Assembly (NCBI GenBank): GCA_031308135.1
Contig: JAHLJT010000631.1
Location: 1,527,371-1,591,370 of the forward strand
Reading direction: 5' to 3'
DNA length: 64,000 nt
Origin: Acheta domesticus
Lineage: Eukaryota > Arthropoda > Insecta > Orthoptera > Gryllidae
How positions within the stretch are numbered: position 1 is the first letter of the stretch; each line of letters begins with the position of its first letter. The notes beneath the pieces are model-generated. The model saw only the letters and a list, made by a program, of their open reading frames with translations, made no database searches and was not told the origin of the DNA. The translations under genes were made by a program, and so were the position numbers. This document shows, one piece after another, positions 21,166 to 32,104 of the stretch.

Positions 21166-23748
21166 AACCTCACTCAACCTCACCGCCGCAGACACTGCAC
21201 TTCCCAGACAGCCGAGAGCCAGAATATACTTGTCGAGGAAGCCTTCCCCACCAACCTTTTACCCTGATGTTTATTTCGAGAAAAAAGAATGAGATAATTT
21301 TTTTTTTACTCTTGGTGTTTTATAACTTTTTATTCTAGACATTATTTGATTCAATGATGTGCAAGTAATGCTATGGAAAGTAAAAAGCATGACCAAACAA
21401 ATGAATCAAATCAAATAATAGTTTTTACTCAATAAAATCCTCGAGTTTTAGGAGATAATATTGGTAGACAAATTGATAGATTAATATTGATATTGAGATG
21501 AATGTTGATTTAATAGAATAGTTTCAGGAGTTAAGATTTGAGGGGAAAATCTATGTTAGTAGACCACTAGTCATTGTCAAGCATTCGCCAATGATTTGTA
21601 GGCTTAGCACAAATGACAGAATATATTTTGACGCAATTGTTAGTGGATAAAAGGTCTGGAATTTTAATTTGTAGTTCATTTTATCAATGGCAACAGTCAG
21701 CGCTCAAATGAACCGCCGTGTGTGAGCAAAAAGATGTCAATACATTTCAGCGAGGAATTTCTATGAAAAATTGGCTGTCCAACACAGTCAGTGTCGTTGA
21801 TTGCTAATCTTGTATTTCAAAGGGATGACATTCAAGCATAACGAATTCGGTGCGCGGAACGCGGTGTATATTTATCGATCCACTATATTGCCGTGATATT
21901 TGTTCTTCCTGGGGCATTGGAAGAGAATTACAGCTATACTAAAAACCCTGGGACCTGTTTTGAATATTGAAAACTCGGTGTCAGATTAAGTGTTGCGGAA
22001 TGCCGTCTATGGATAGATTTAGGTACTACGAAGAGCCTATGTAACGGTTCCCTCATGCCCAACAGGGAAGTGAGCAGTTCAATAACCTCATTAATGTCAT
22101 TCCTATAAGGAAATGTTGACACCACTGTTGCAATGACAGCGCGGTATATTAGTTGGAAAGGATTGCGGCTTTGCTTTGTTGCTCAAGTCTGCAGCTCCAT
22201 TTACTTTCAAAAACAGATCATATCGATGTCGAGTTCCATCACATAGTACTATATTTCTTCTTAGATCGTATTTAAGGGAAAGACATTTTATTACTTTATG
22301 AATGCTTCATGAACTCATTTCTATCTTCCATTATTGTTTTCTTAGCACAGAAACCTCTACTTAAAGTGAGAATTTGACCTCGTTCTCGACTTCTTTGAGT
22401 GTTTAATTGTGTGGGATATAATGATGATTACTGTAAAAACTTTTGGTACTGTGTGTGAACGTAGACCAGTAAACCGCTGCTAATTTTTATGAGCCAAAAT
22501 GGAAAAATAGGAGTAGCAAACAACTTCAAACACAACTGTTCGTTAGTACTCGGAGATGAACGAGCTTAAGACCCAAGAGATTAATTCGTATTGTGTGGAG
22601 AGGACCTGGAATGGAATGTAAATAACAAGTTGTTGTCACATCAGTGGTTATAGGTTTTTTATCAGCAATGCGAAACATTCGGTTGCACATGCACATAAAA
22701 TAATCTTCACAATACATGGTATCGAAACCTATTTAAAATATTAGGAATTTTGCTTGCACCTCCTCTTTCTTCTCACGATGTCTCGTTCCTCTTGGGGGGC
22801 CAATTCTGTAAAAACGACTGATGTCGAAATCCTGAATTGTTCACCGAACTTGCGTGTCTGTCCTCACATGGCCTATCCTCGTCGCAGATGCCAAGGAGTT
22901 GCCCGCTGTTTGTCGGTGAGGACGGACTGGGTCTGTCCGGTCAACCGGCCGGTGCTGAATTAAACGAAGGTCGTCTCCGGATATGACGCGCACCTTACAA
23001 ATCTTGATAATTCTCTTGGTAGAAAGTAATACTTTGTAAATCTTCACTGTTCTTCCCAATAATTCGACATTGAAGGCTAGGTTTCTGAAACTTTATTGCA
23101 TGTCTGACAGCATTATGGGCTATGAAATTGGCAAAAATAGTTTTTATAAGTCCCAATTCCGTGGTTGTTCCGAGGATAACTCTGCATAAGCAATGACTGT
23201 GCAATTGAAGCTTATTGGTTGCCATGTGAAGAGTGAGAACCACGCCCTTGAAGAGTCGTTGGGCGACCAGCAGGACGTCTCCGGAAGTCTCATCTTCAGG
23301 AAGTTAACTAAACTATCGAGCTATACTAGAATGTAGTAACTTCATTCCACAACTTGGGCCAATGTGATCTTTCGTGGATGGAAGAAATAGATTTGTGATT
23401 ATTTGGGCTGTTAGTTGTTTCCATTTCCATAATTTATTTGTTGACAGAAGCATTCCATTTCAACAATTTTTTTTTTCATTTTGAGACATTTAGAATCAAT
23501 TTTAGCTATTTATATTTTTGCATATCTCTGTACATTCCGCCATAAATGTAGATAGTTGCGTGTTTGAAACTTTGTTTCAGCATACTCATCCTTCTTCAAT
23601 GGAAAATTGTCAGCCAACAGTAAGGTATCAGTCCCTAACATTTCGACATACATAGAAAGGAAGTAATATCCTAGGATGTGGCGGATATCATATCTCATGT
23701 TATGAACGTAAACAAATCGAACTATCGCCGCCCATGGGTCGAGACCTC
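21166..23748. other. unassigned AT-rich DNA
   Basis: No recognised gene or repeat over ~2.5 kb; short open frames only. Confidence 0.45.
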
Positions 23749-23837
23749 AGGATGCTGACCCCCAAGATTCTGACCCCCAGGATGCTGACCCCCAGGTTGC
23801 TGAGCCCGAGGATTCTGACCCCCAGGATGCTGCTACC
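23749..23837 (+). repeat. 15-bp tandem repeat (AGGATGCTGACCCCC), ~6 copies
   Basis: Six units of 15 bp with a few substitutions (GATGCTGACC alternates with GATTCTGACC). Because 15 is a multiple of 3, one frame is an in-phase pentapeptide repeat (R-M/I-L-T-P), inside a short open frame starting at 23734. No promoter or homology supports translation. Confidence 0.85.
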
Positions 23838-23977
23838 GCAGTGGCGCTTCTCTCGCTCCCACGGCGCACCCCAGTCCGGTGTTCACGGTGGTGCGTTCCG
23901 CGAACTCTGGCCTGCGGTTGGATTTGGGCTCATTCCGTGACCTCCGCCTCTGCGCCAGCTCCAATTCCTCATGCTGT

Positions 23978-24348
23978 CTTCTCCGCTCGACACCAGGCGA
24001 ATGCCAGAGTAGTACCCTAACAACCGGGGCTCGGACCGCGCGCGTTCTTTCCTTCCTATTCCTTGTCCTATCCTTACTTACACCTTACTTACTCCCTTAC
24101 CTCACTTACACTCGCATGCGCTACATTGTCACAAATGCCGGGAAACCGATCGGGGGGCCCTCACCTTGTCCCAGCTGAGGCGGTGACCCGCCGGTGGGAG
24201 ATACCTTGTTGGGAAAACCCCGCTGGTCGACGGTAGGTCGGCGCCAGATCTCGCTATCGAGCGGGAGATCACCGCCACCTCCCGATGAAAAACATGCACT
24301 ACACTCAATAGTTGACGCGCCTGGAATCTCTATCAACCAATCCTCCAA
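23978..24348 (+). mobile_element. SINE family C (5' truncated)
   Basis: Begins in the CTCGACACCAGGCGAATGCC block and proceeds through TTCCTTCC, the CACTTACAC block, GCTGAGGCGGTGACCCGCCG, GTGGGAGATACCTTGTTGGG, GGTCGGCGCCAGATCTCGC and CACCTCCCGATGAAAAACA. It ends at GTTGACGCGCCTGGAATC. The tRNA-like head is missing. It is one of the best-preserved copies of the 3' two-thirds of the family. Confidence 0.85.
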
Positions 24349-25785
24349 CTGAGGAGTAGGTCACGTCTTTCCCATCCTCCATTACCATCTCAGCTCTTTT
24401 GTCGTGTCAGATCACTGTGAAGTGTTTGGCGGTAAAAATCATTATTTTCAAAATGCCGAATGTCGTTGCAAAAACGACAGATCTTGTGCAAAAATACGAA
24501 AGATTACCCATTATTTTTCTAAGAAGTGAACAAATGTTAGTGAAAATGAAGCTCTTGATTTGCGTTTTGCTTGCACGGTTAACAATGTTTACGATTTCCG
24601 TACCTTACTTCTTGCTGATCATTTATATTCCTCCTAACACCTTTACGTACATTTTTAGTTTCGTGGTGAATATAGTAAATGCATTTCATTTATAGGCGAA
24701 TATTTCGCAGTTTTTATTGTATACACACAATCTCAACCCTAGTGATTACGTTGACGCGATACGATGATTGAAGAAAGTGTTACAAAAGGCAGAATGTCAG
24801 ATATCTAAAAGAATACGCACGATGAACCCGCTTTGCTCCCGATAGTTTCCACGTGGAGTGGCAGCGATTTAAACCTCTGTATCCGGAGATGGAAAGCCAG
24901 CGTTCGCCACTTTGCTACGGGTCTCCCCAGCTGTCAGGCAGCAATAATGCTTGTGACGACCAACTTGGCAGTGACATTAGCGTCTTCCTTAACCCCAACG
25001 AGCTCTGAATCACCCAACTGCATTTCCCGTCAAGCTTCTTTCTGCCCAGCGTCGTCGTCCCGTCTGCATGTCATCGTCGTTCTGGACTCATTAGTGAAGG
25101 ACGTCGTCAGGGAAAAGGCCCGAAACGCTAGCCCAAACTCAAATAAAGTATCCACAGCATGTAAAATACTTTGTCTGGTGGTTTGGGGATCGCTGAATCC
25201 GAATTTGAAGTTTGCAGAAATTGACAAAATCTTTTTAATATATTTTTAAATTTTACTTTTCTCATGCAGGGAGGCAAGCGCTTTATGAGAGTGATTTAAA
25301 ACTGCAACTTATCACGCCTAGTACTAAGAGTTACAAACAGAGCGAGGGTACTCCCATTGGAAACCTCATAATCAATAATTATATGCGATGAAAATGGGAA
25401 AATATGTTATAGGTTACAACTATAGGGCGAAGGGAGATTTACAAAAAGAAAGATTTGGGAATCATGTGCTTCTCTCTAGGGTTGTTTAAATTTATCTTTT
25501 GAGAATCTGGACTTGATTTTTCTACTGGGTTGTATATGAAAGTTGCAGGGGAAGATAGGAAAGGAAAAATTTATTTGATTGGTGTGTGGTATAATGATCA
25601 ATCTTCTGAATAACAAACTCATTGTCAATTTGTTTGTTTGATACGTATCAAGGCGTTTGAACGGCAGTGCCAAGGATTTTATTTTGAAATGTTAGCAGCG
25701 TTTTATGTACCGAAGGGGCAGTTCCTCCCCAAACCGGATAAACATACGTATGGGACGAAATCTTCACAATTGAAAAACAAGAGCC
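24349..25785. other. unassigned DNA with a motif-less 138-codon frame
   Basis: The plus-strand frame 24833-25249 has no recognisable domain, signal or context. Near 25097-25135 the sequence CCCGAAACGCTAGCCC, followed by AAATAAAGT, resembles the degraded hammerhead/tail region of Penelope-like elements, but too weakly to call. Confidence 0.35.
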
Positions 25786-25789
25786 AAGA

Positions 25790-25960
25790 AAATATCAATT
25801 TATTTTATAAATAATTTGATAAATAATTAAATTAATTTGGTAAATAATTAATTTAAATTCTTCATTTAATTAATAAATTAAATTATTTGATAAATAATTT
25901 AAATTAATTTGATAAATAATTTAAATTAATTTGATAAATAATTTTATCAATAATTTGTTA
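25790..25960. repeat. AT-rich tandem repeat (TTTGATAAATAATTTAAATTAA)-like, 22-bp unit
   Basis: Words TTTGATAAATAATT and TAAATTAA alternate; the last three units (about 25880-25945) have a regular 22-bp period. It contains nothing but A, T and an occasional G/C. Confidence 0.8.
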
Positions 25961-26164
25961 GTTAACTAATGAAGTTGAACTTAACCACAAGTGAATTTAA
26001 TATCTGGTGTTTTTTGTATTTAGTATTTAGTATTTTTTGTAGTTTTGTATTTTTTTGTACTTTTGTATTTTTGTATCTTTGTATTTTTCTGTATATTTGA
26101 TATATTTTTGTATTTGGCACTTGGTGTAAAACCAGACAGCAAACTATGTACAAGTTCACAAGTA

Positions 26165-26228
26165 GCTGACAACACAAATCTTCTCTGAGAAATCAGGAGG
26201 CCTTAGCCCTACATGGGATTGTATAGGC

Positions 26229-26289
<61 letters not shown>

Positions 26290-26290
26290 T
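26165..26290 (+). mobile_element. probable 3' end of an (AAT)n-tailed retroposon
   Basis: The block GGAGGCCTTAGCCCTACATG, then GGATTGTATAGGCTGATAG, runs directly into (TAA)n of about 60 bp (26230-26290). A conserved non-coding block joined to a simple trinucleotide tail is how many non-LTR retrotransposon 3' ends look. No coding remnant is attached, so the family cannot be named. Confidence 0.5.
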
Positions 26291-26933
26291 TGACGGACCC
26301 ACTCGGGACCGGGCTGGGGCGCCAACGGGCAAGTCGACGATAGGGTTTTTGTTTCTGTTTCTCGGCGTCGGCCGCCCCGCCCCGCGCAGCGCTAGTGCGC
26401 CAAGTGCACCTTACGACCGCGCATTAGGCCCAACGGTGCGCTTCGTCATTTCTGCTCTGTTAAGGAGGTAAAGTGGGAGCCAGCGACGGGTGTTAGCGGG
26501 CACTGGGCGCTTGGAGGGTTCTTCCATGGACGTTTAGACTTCTTTTTTAACGGTGGGTACGTGCGGGTTTGCTTAGTGTACGTTCTATACAAGAGAACAA
26601 TGTGGGGGAATTAATGAAAAACGATTAACGGGTTCCTATCTACAGATATCGCTAAACCACTTTCCTCACTCCAAGGATTTTGTTTGTTTTCCCTCATATT
26701 TGTGTTAATATTTTATTGAATATTATGATCTACTGCTTTCGTACACAGAATTAAATTACGTCAAGACGATTTGGATTGAACTGGGAACGAGTGAGGAAGT
26801 AAGACTTGCCCGTAATGTATCGGGTACTACTCTGACAGAAGCGTGGAATTCAGGAGACAATCTCGAAATGAAAGGTCAGTGCGGCGGGCGTCTAGAATCA
26901 TCATGAGCGTGTAGGATCACCAGAGCTTGCTCT
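26291..26933. other. unassigned; GC-rich to 26530, then AT-rich
   Basis: A CpG-rich segment (GGCCGCCCCGCCCCGCGCAG) follows the microsatellite, then neutral sequence up to the piggyBac MITE. No motif recognised. Confidence 0.45.
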
Positions 26934-27519
26934 TTCGCCCTCCGACGGGCGCCTAGCGGCATTCAGTGCCGCAGTCTTACATTTTGGTTGATTTCGTGTA
27001 AATAATTGCTGACGCACTATTGAGCTCGTAGTTACTCTTCGTTGATCATATTTTCAACATGATGACACTCAAATCACGATTTTAGACCCTACCAATCTAG
27101 TGTTATTCGTTAGTAATCAGAACTCTGCAATGGTTGCGACACTCCGTACCGCTTGCGCCTTGTCATGTAAGTACGAGTATCATACTTGCGTACTTTATCC
27201 ATTACAATTCTTACTGCTGTTTTGTTATTCAGCTTCTTGAGATACATTTTGGAGTCCTAACTACAAATTCAAATGTAGATGCGTTGTTTCCGAAGGAACG
27301 TTAAAAGGCACGTTTGCATCGTATTCATTCCCCGATATGTAACACATGCCAATACACGAAGGGAGCGAGTGATGTAAATCTTCTTAATATTGTTATTTCA
27401 TTTGGTATTTAGTTATTTATTATGAAAAAAAGGAATAAAAATATAAATAAAGAATATTTCCATCACATTTCCTGACAAAAGTAATAACTATTGTCGTGAA
27501 AATGGAAGATGATAAATGC

Positions 27520-27563
<44 letters not shown>

Positions 27564-27582
27564 TAATAATAATGATAATAAT

Positions 27583-27864
27583 ATTGGGGAGACTAAACAA
27601 TATATTAGCAGACGGATATACCACCATAAATATGACATCAACAAAGACGCGGATTTGCATACCTCTTTAACCAAGCATAGAACAGAACTTAACCACTCCA
27701 TTGCATTTGATAAAGTCAAAATTTTACATAATGAGAAACAAAAATCAAAAAGGCTAATTGCCGAAATGTTGTCTATAATAATGAATGATACGATAAACAC
27801 AAAAAGTGACATACAAAAGCTGAACCAAATTTATAAAATGTTAATGCTGCACCAACTTCCATAA
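27583..27864 (+). pseudogene. GIY-YIG endonuclease domain, C-terminal part, of a Penelope-like polyprotein
   Basis: In Penelope-like retroelements a C-terminal GIY-YIG nuclease nicks target DNA to prime reverse transcription. Here the frame enters from AAT-encoded Asn codons straight into IGETK, the second half of the YIG motif and its neighbours. It then shows ISRRIYHHKYDI (the conserved Arg region), DLHTSLTKHRTELNH (the conserved His-rich turn), IAFDKVKILHNE and KSKRLIAEMLSII, whose Glu aligns with the catalytic Glu of the family. It ends KSDIQKLNQIYKMLM before a stop. The GIY half and the whole reverse transcriptase are absent. An upstream in-frame ATG at 27496 belongs to the piggyBac MITE and is fortuitous. 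Family assignment is by motif recognition and is fairly secure. Confidence 0.78.
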
Positions 27865-28079
27865 TTGTATTTTTTTTTGCCAATCCCACATGTTCGAAAT
27901 GTTTATTCCTTAACATATCTAAATGTGCTGCTCTCATAAATTGCATAATGTAACTATTTGATTTGGCAAGCCTCCAAGGTTTTTGTGGATGTAACAGCAA
28001 TGTAAATATTTAACTCAAAAATTGTAAATTCTATTGTTTGTTAATTTATATAACATTGTTAACCGTTGCCTTAATTGCT

Positions 28080-28113
28080 CTTGACAAGGCACGTACAAAA
28101 CGTGCGAAACATT
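28080..28113 (+). ncRNA. degenerate hammerhead-like stem-loop downstream of the Penelope-like fragment
   Basis: CTTGACAAG, then a perfect GCACG/CGTGC stem with an A-rich loop, then GAAAC. The arrangement copies the three hammerhead-like motifs elsewhere in the window, but the CUGANGA box is broken and the GUC is lost. It is useful because it ties that layout physically to a Penelope-like element. Confidence 0.4.
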
Positions 28114-28254
28114 GAGCCAATAATAAATGTTTTTTAAAGTTTAATTCCTGAAATCAATTTTGATTGATCCTATATGGTCAAATATATATATTTATTCGTA
28201 CCCTCAACACCTCCAATTATACCAGGATCAACAGGAAGAATTTACATCAATTTC

Positions 28255-28302
<48 letters not shown>
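28255..28302. repeat. (AAT)n microsatellite (right half of a split tail)
   Basis: About 16 AAT units between the Penelope-like fragment and the GGCGAGGCTCAGGCC block. Together with 27524-27582 it forms one tail interrupted by the insertion. Confidence 0.95.
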
Positions 28303-28303
<1 letters not shown>

Positions 28304-28423
28304 TTTTTATTAATGGCGAGGCTCAGGCCATAGGGCCTGCTCTTCCGCCTAACCACTGGATGCGGTACGCAGTGCGCACGCGCCTGCTGGCGGGAAATGA
28401 TGGGACGCGCCCGCCGGAGGGTC

Positions 28424-28685
28424 AGATGTCGAAAGTCCGCCCCAGTCGGGAAAACCGAACCTCCCAAATTCGAAGCTTTCTTTAGCGCACCATATTAAAC
28501 AACTACACACGCTATCCCGAGATGATTGTTCACTTACTTCCAGTCAGGAGCGAATCACGAAACTATTTCAGATGAGGAAGAAAGAATTCCAGTTCGGAAC
28601 CTGCTATAAATATTTTTGAAATGATAAATTTTAAGAAATCGTTAGCTCCGAAAACAAATGTAAATGGGAATACTTCATTGGAATA
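28424..28685. other. unassigned AT-rich DNA
   Basis: No feature recognised between the piggyBac copy and the next (ATT)n block. Confidence 0.45.
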
Positions 28686-28689
28686 TGCA

Positions 28690-28693
28690 GTTA

Positions 28694-28735
<42 letters not shown>

Positions 28736-28745
28736 TTATTGTTAC
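28690..28745. repeat. (ATT)n microsatellite
   Basis: About 18 ATT units with two interruptions, directly left of the dispersed repeat at 28770-28965. Confidence 0.95.
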
Positions 28746-28769
28746 TATTATTCCTCTAATTCACGACTG

Positions 28770-28965
28770 GAGATGTTATGAGACGGTTGAAAATAAAATC
28801 TAATCCGAGTTGCAACCAGCTTCCTCAGGGGCAGATCTAGGGTCTGTCTGTTCCTCTACAATACTTTGCGCAAAATGTGGGCTGTTCCCAATAGAGCAGT
28901 GTCTTGCGCTTCCTAGTATTTTGAATGACCTAGGAGCTTAGCGAAGTTCTTACACAAATTATTAT
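28770..28965 (+). repeat. dispersed repeat flanked by trinucleotide repeats (copy 1 of an inverted pair)
   Basis: Shares AACCAGCTTCCT, CAGATCTAGGG, CCTCTACAATACTT and GCGCAAAATG with the reverse complement of 39835-40025. Both copies touch AAT/ATT arrays. This looks like part of a non-LTR retrotransposon family using trinucleotide tails, but no protein frame survives. Confidence 0.65.
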
Positions 28966-30013
28966 TATCATCATCGTCATCATCATTATCACTAGAGTAG
29001 CTTGTAGTAATAGCAGTAGCACTTCACTCACAATGAAACTGCACTAGTCGGACGATAAATCTCGGAAACTCCTTACACCCAACTATGTGGAAATTGTTTG
29101 AAATAAATTGAGTTAAATAACAAAACAATGTTGCTTTGGTGACCTGCTCACCTGAATCCGCCAATGCTTCCAACTGCTAATGCTAACGCACACAAGCTTA
29201 TTCATATCTTCCCCTCTAATGTTATCTACACCCAAAGCTTTCTCTTTACTCTTGCGCTCTCTTCTTTCCTGGCGTTTTAAAGACCTCAAAAGTGAAGCCC
29301 GTTGTCTGCGTGGCGCCTCAAGTGGGCTGGTTTCCAATGTTTTGTCACGAAGCGGCAGTGAGTAAGCGGAAAGCTGTTGTGGGATGCAGCGCATTCTGAG
29401 AGAACTTCAGAGGCGACGTAGCGAAGTGGCGGAACAGTTGCCTGTCTTCAGGCGCGACTCAATGGGGCATCAAACACACGAGCCGCCGCGGGAAGCGCCA
29501 ACTAGCTGTTCCGGCGTTGACTGACGTCGCGCAAACAACGAAGAACTGGCGAACCGAGTTCGTAATTTTATTTTCTGCTGAAACTCCAAAGTTTCAGAGG
29601 TTATTTGAACGTCGTGGATCTGTGAAGAAAATATTCCTTCCTTTCATGTACTATTCATCTATTCAAAGTAATCCTCCGTGTCATTGCATTAAAATCCATT
29701 CTTGCCCGTGAATAGCACGATAAAAATAACAGAAAAGTCAGGATTGAGGAAAGTATAGTTCAGCTTTTTAAGTCCACACAGTTCCCACTTAAATTGGACA
29801 GTTAGTAAGCACAAAAATAAAGCATGTAAAGATAGATTTTAAGCAATTATATGTTGCACTAGAGAAAATAAAATGATAAATGAAGCAATAACAATTGAAC
29901 TAGAGTTGCTGTGAAAACAATTGCAATTCAATAAATTGGAAAGAGCAAGAAACAACCGTTTGTATTAAAAAACTACTGAATAGTAAATTTAACTTCAGCA
30001 TAATTTGAAAAGT
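28966..30013. other. unassigned intergenic DNA
   Basis: Includes an ATC/ATT-rich patch at 28967-28992 and a mildly GC-rich stretch at 29380-29540. No gene motif recognised. Confidence 0.4.
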
Positions 30014-30330
30014 ATTTATTTTTTACTGATACGTTATTGCTTGTTATTCGATACGAAGCTCGTTATTCACTGCATAATTTATTTGGATCGAGATGATCGT
30101 GGTTACGGGGAAATGAAAACAGTTGAAAGTTGCTACATGATCTCTTATAGAAAGAATTGTGAATGGGAATTATGAGTGGGAAATATGGAAATGAAAATCC
30201 AAGTCGAGTTAACTACTAGTTAATTAATAAATAAGTTTGAATAATTAAAATTAAGTAAAAATTATGTAAGTGCTATGGGCGTTAACTGGTTCTAATGATC
30301 TCCGACAACAAGAAGTCCTCGGGCTTTTTG
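30014..30330 (+). repeat. dispersed repeat family F (copy 1)
   Basis: Diverged direct copy of 38438-38770: shares TACTGATACGT, TTGCTTGTTATT, GGATCGAGA, GCTACATG, TCTCTTAT, GTTAATTA, AATAAGT and GGTTCTAATGATC in order. Non-coding; class unknown. Confidence 0.65.
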
Positions 30331-31199
30331 TTACCGTTCGATCATTAGCACTCATATGCACTTGGTGCATAAATAACTATTATTTTCAATAACATTACAA
30401 GTTTGTGCTTTCTCGTTAATTCTGCGCTTCCGTACGGTGTCTGGAAGGGCGTTTCCTATTTCGTTGCTAAATGTTAGCTTTTATTCACGCAGGTTGGTGC
30501 GTTATTGCGCAAGCACGTAAATTGGCTCGAGCTTTTCACCATCACTTTCCACCGATTTAGAATAAATTTTATTCAGGTAGCTGGCTTGTAAAAACAAAAT
30601 AAGCTGGTAAATGTTTTAATTGAATTATTCTGTTTGTATTTTCTGTACGTATCCAACCAGTCCGTTTGCCTTGTTTTAGTAAGCACTCTCCCGCTTTCTT
30701 TATCTGTAGACCTCTTGACTTCTGCTTTCGCTGAGAGTTTCGGCTCTCCCCAACCAGTCTCGCCGAAAGGCGTTTTATATCGTACGGATGGTCAGGAAGA
30801 TGAGTGACCACTCTAAAATCGTGTTTCAGCTAAATGCAATAAAGAGAAAACGAGAATTTCATGTTACAGCTGCAGGATTGAGAAGTTAGCACTTAAATGA
30901 ACAGTCGACTGAATAAAGTATAAAATCAAGTGAATTATGAGAAAAATTAGAGAAATTAAACCGTGAACTGTATTAATTCAATCCTGCATTTGTAATTAGT
31001 ATTTCCATGTCTCGAATCTGCATATCAAAAGTTGCACTATCAAGCAAATGTCCAACAGCAAATCGAAATGGAGCATTAACATGTTAAATTCATTAAATGT
31101 TACACGATAACCAAAATCCCATTGAGACACGGCCTGTCGAAAACGTGATTATACCCAACAACGCGTGGAGTAGCGCAGTTAATGAGAAGTAATGGAGTA
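30331..31199. other. unassigned AT-rich DNA
   Basis: No recognised feature; short frames without motifs. Confidence 0.45.
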
Positions 31200-32060
31200 A
31201 ACACGCGAGGAGGTGACGGGGGGCTGCGGCACATAATCCCCCAGAGCCCCAGCCCCACTAACAGCCTTACTGTGTTAGTAAGCTCCGAATTTCGCCAGCG
31301 AACTTAAGTGGTCTGCTGCAGGGGCCCACCTCACCGCGCCACGACCTTGGCCGCGTGCGGGAGGGGGACAAGGGGACAGGGGGACGGGGGGCAGGGGGGG
31401 GGCGAGGTGTCGGGCGGCGGCGGCGTCCTGTTGCCGCGCTCATCCTCATTGCCACCAATTGCGCGGTGATGCGGAAGTGAGCCATTTGTGTACCCGCGCG
31501 CTGGTTTGTTGGCTGGGAACGCCGGACGCCGCGCCGCGGCGCTGGCTGGGGCGTCGTCGCCGCCGGCCTTCCGGCGCGCTGCCCGCGCCCCCGCCCACGC
31601 CCCCTCCCCACAGCCTCCTACACTCCCCACGCCCCCACCCGCCAAGCCTCGCTGCCGCCACCTCCTACCCTCCCCGTGCAGCCACCACCCGCCCAATTCC
31701 CACTCCCCCTGAATGTACGCTGCTTCTGCCCCATTCTGGCTGCTCCGCCCCTCCAGACATCCACGGACCGGCCGCCCTCCCCGTACGCGTCAAGCTTTGC
31801 TGCTGCCACCACCATCACCTCTATACCATTTCAACCCACTCCAACCCACACCACCACTACCCGCTCCATTCCCTCTGCCACGTTGTGTCTGCCCCATTCT
31901 TGCTGCTCCGTCCCTTCCAACCAGTCGCTGCCCCGCCGTCCTCCCCGTACGCGCCAAGCCTTGCTGCTGCCGCCACACCATTCCAACCCTCTGCACACCG
32001 CCGACACCACCCGCCCCACACCCTCTACCCTCGCACCATCCCCACATCCCGCTGGTTCTG
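31200..32060. other. GC-rich then pyrimidine-rich island
   Basis: 31320-31600 is CpG-rich. 31600-32060 is a long CCACC/CTGCCCC-rich plus-strand tract with internal partial duplications (CCCCATTCT-GCTGCTCC, CCCGCCCTCCCCGTACGCG and CGCCAAGCCTTGCTGCTGCC words recur at about 31730-31810 and 31890-31975). Open frames up to 208 codons on the plus strand and 141 on the minus are low-complexity Pro/Ser or Gly/Arg strings. No conserved domain seen. Confidence 0.6.
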
Positions 32061-32104
32061 CCCCTGGTCATCTCCTTATCTCTGAATTCCCGCTTAATAC
32101 TTGA

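Larger units (their letters stand above)
27583..28254 (+). mobile_element. Penelope-like element, 3' fragment
   Basis: Inserted in the (AAT)n tail of the surrounding retroposon: AAT repeats lie on both sides (27524-27582 and 28255-28302). The first 282 bp encodes the C-terminal part of a GIY-YIG endonuclease domain. The non-coding remainder contains a stem-loop GCACG/CGTGC followed by GAAACATTG and AATAATAAATG, resembling the hammerhead/tail region of Penelope-like elements. The reverse transcriptase and the N-terminal half of the nuclease are missing. Confidence 0.75.
27524..28359 (-). mobile_element. truncated retroposon with (ATT)n tail, TSD ATGCGGTA, itself interrupted
   Basis: Flanked by ATGCGGTA at 27516-27523 and 28360-28367. 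Read on the minus strand it starts with GTTAGGCGGAAGAGCAGGCC, CTATGGCCTGAGCCTCGCC, then AATAAAAAC and a long (ATT)n tail. The GGAAGAGCAGGCC block is the same as the 3' end of the family A SINEs, so this is either a 5'-truncated family A SINE or the 3' end of the LINE that mobilises it. The tail is split by the Penelope-like fragment 27583-28254. Confidence 0.75.
26938..28420 (-). mobile_element. piggyBac-type MITE (copy 2), split by nested insertions
   Basis: Inverted relative to copy 1 (4624-5256). 26938-27523 matches the right and middle part of copy 1, including CAGTGCCG near the end. 28360-28420 matches the left end (GCACGCGCCTGCTGGCG, GGGACGCGCCCGCCGGAGG). The 836 bp between (27524-28359) is a later insertion. 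The TTAA flanks have decayed to TTCG (26934) and GTCA (28421), so this copy is older than copy 1. Confidence 0.85.

Noticed and set aside
24833..25249. 138-codon plus-strand frame
   Set aside because: No domain recognised. The downstream CCCGAAACGC is only faintly like a Penelope-type end.
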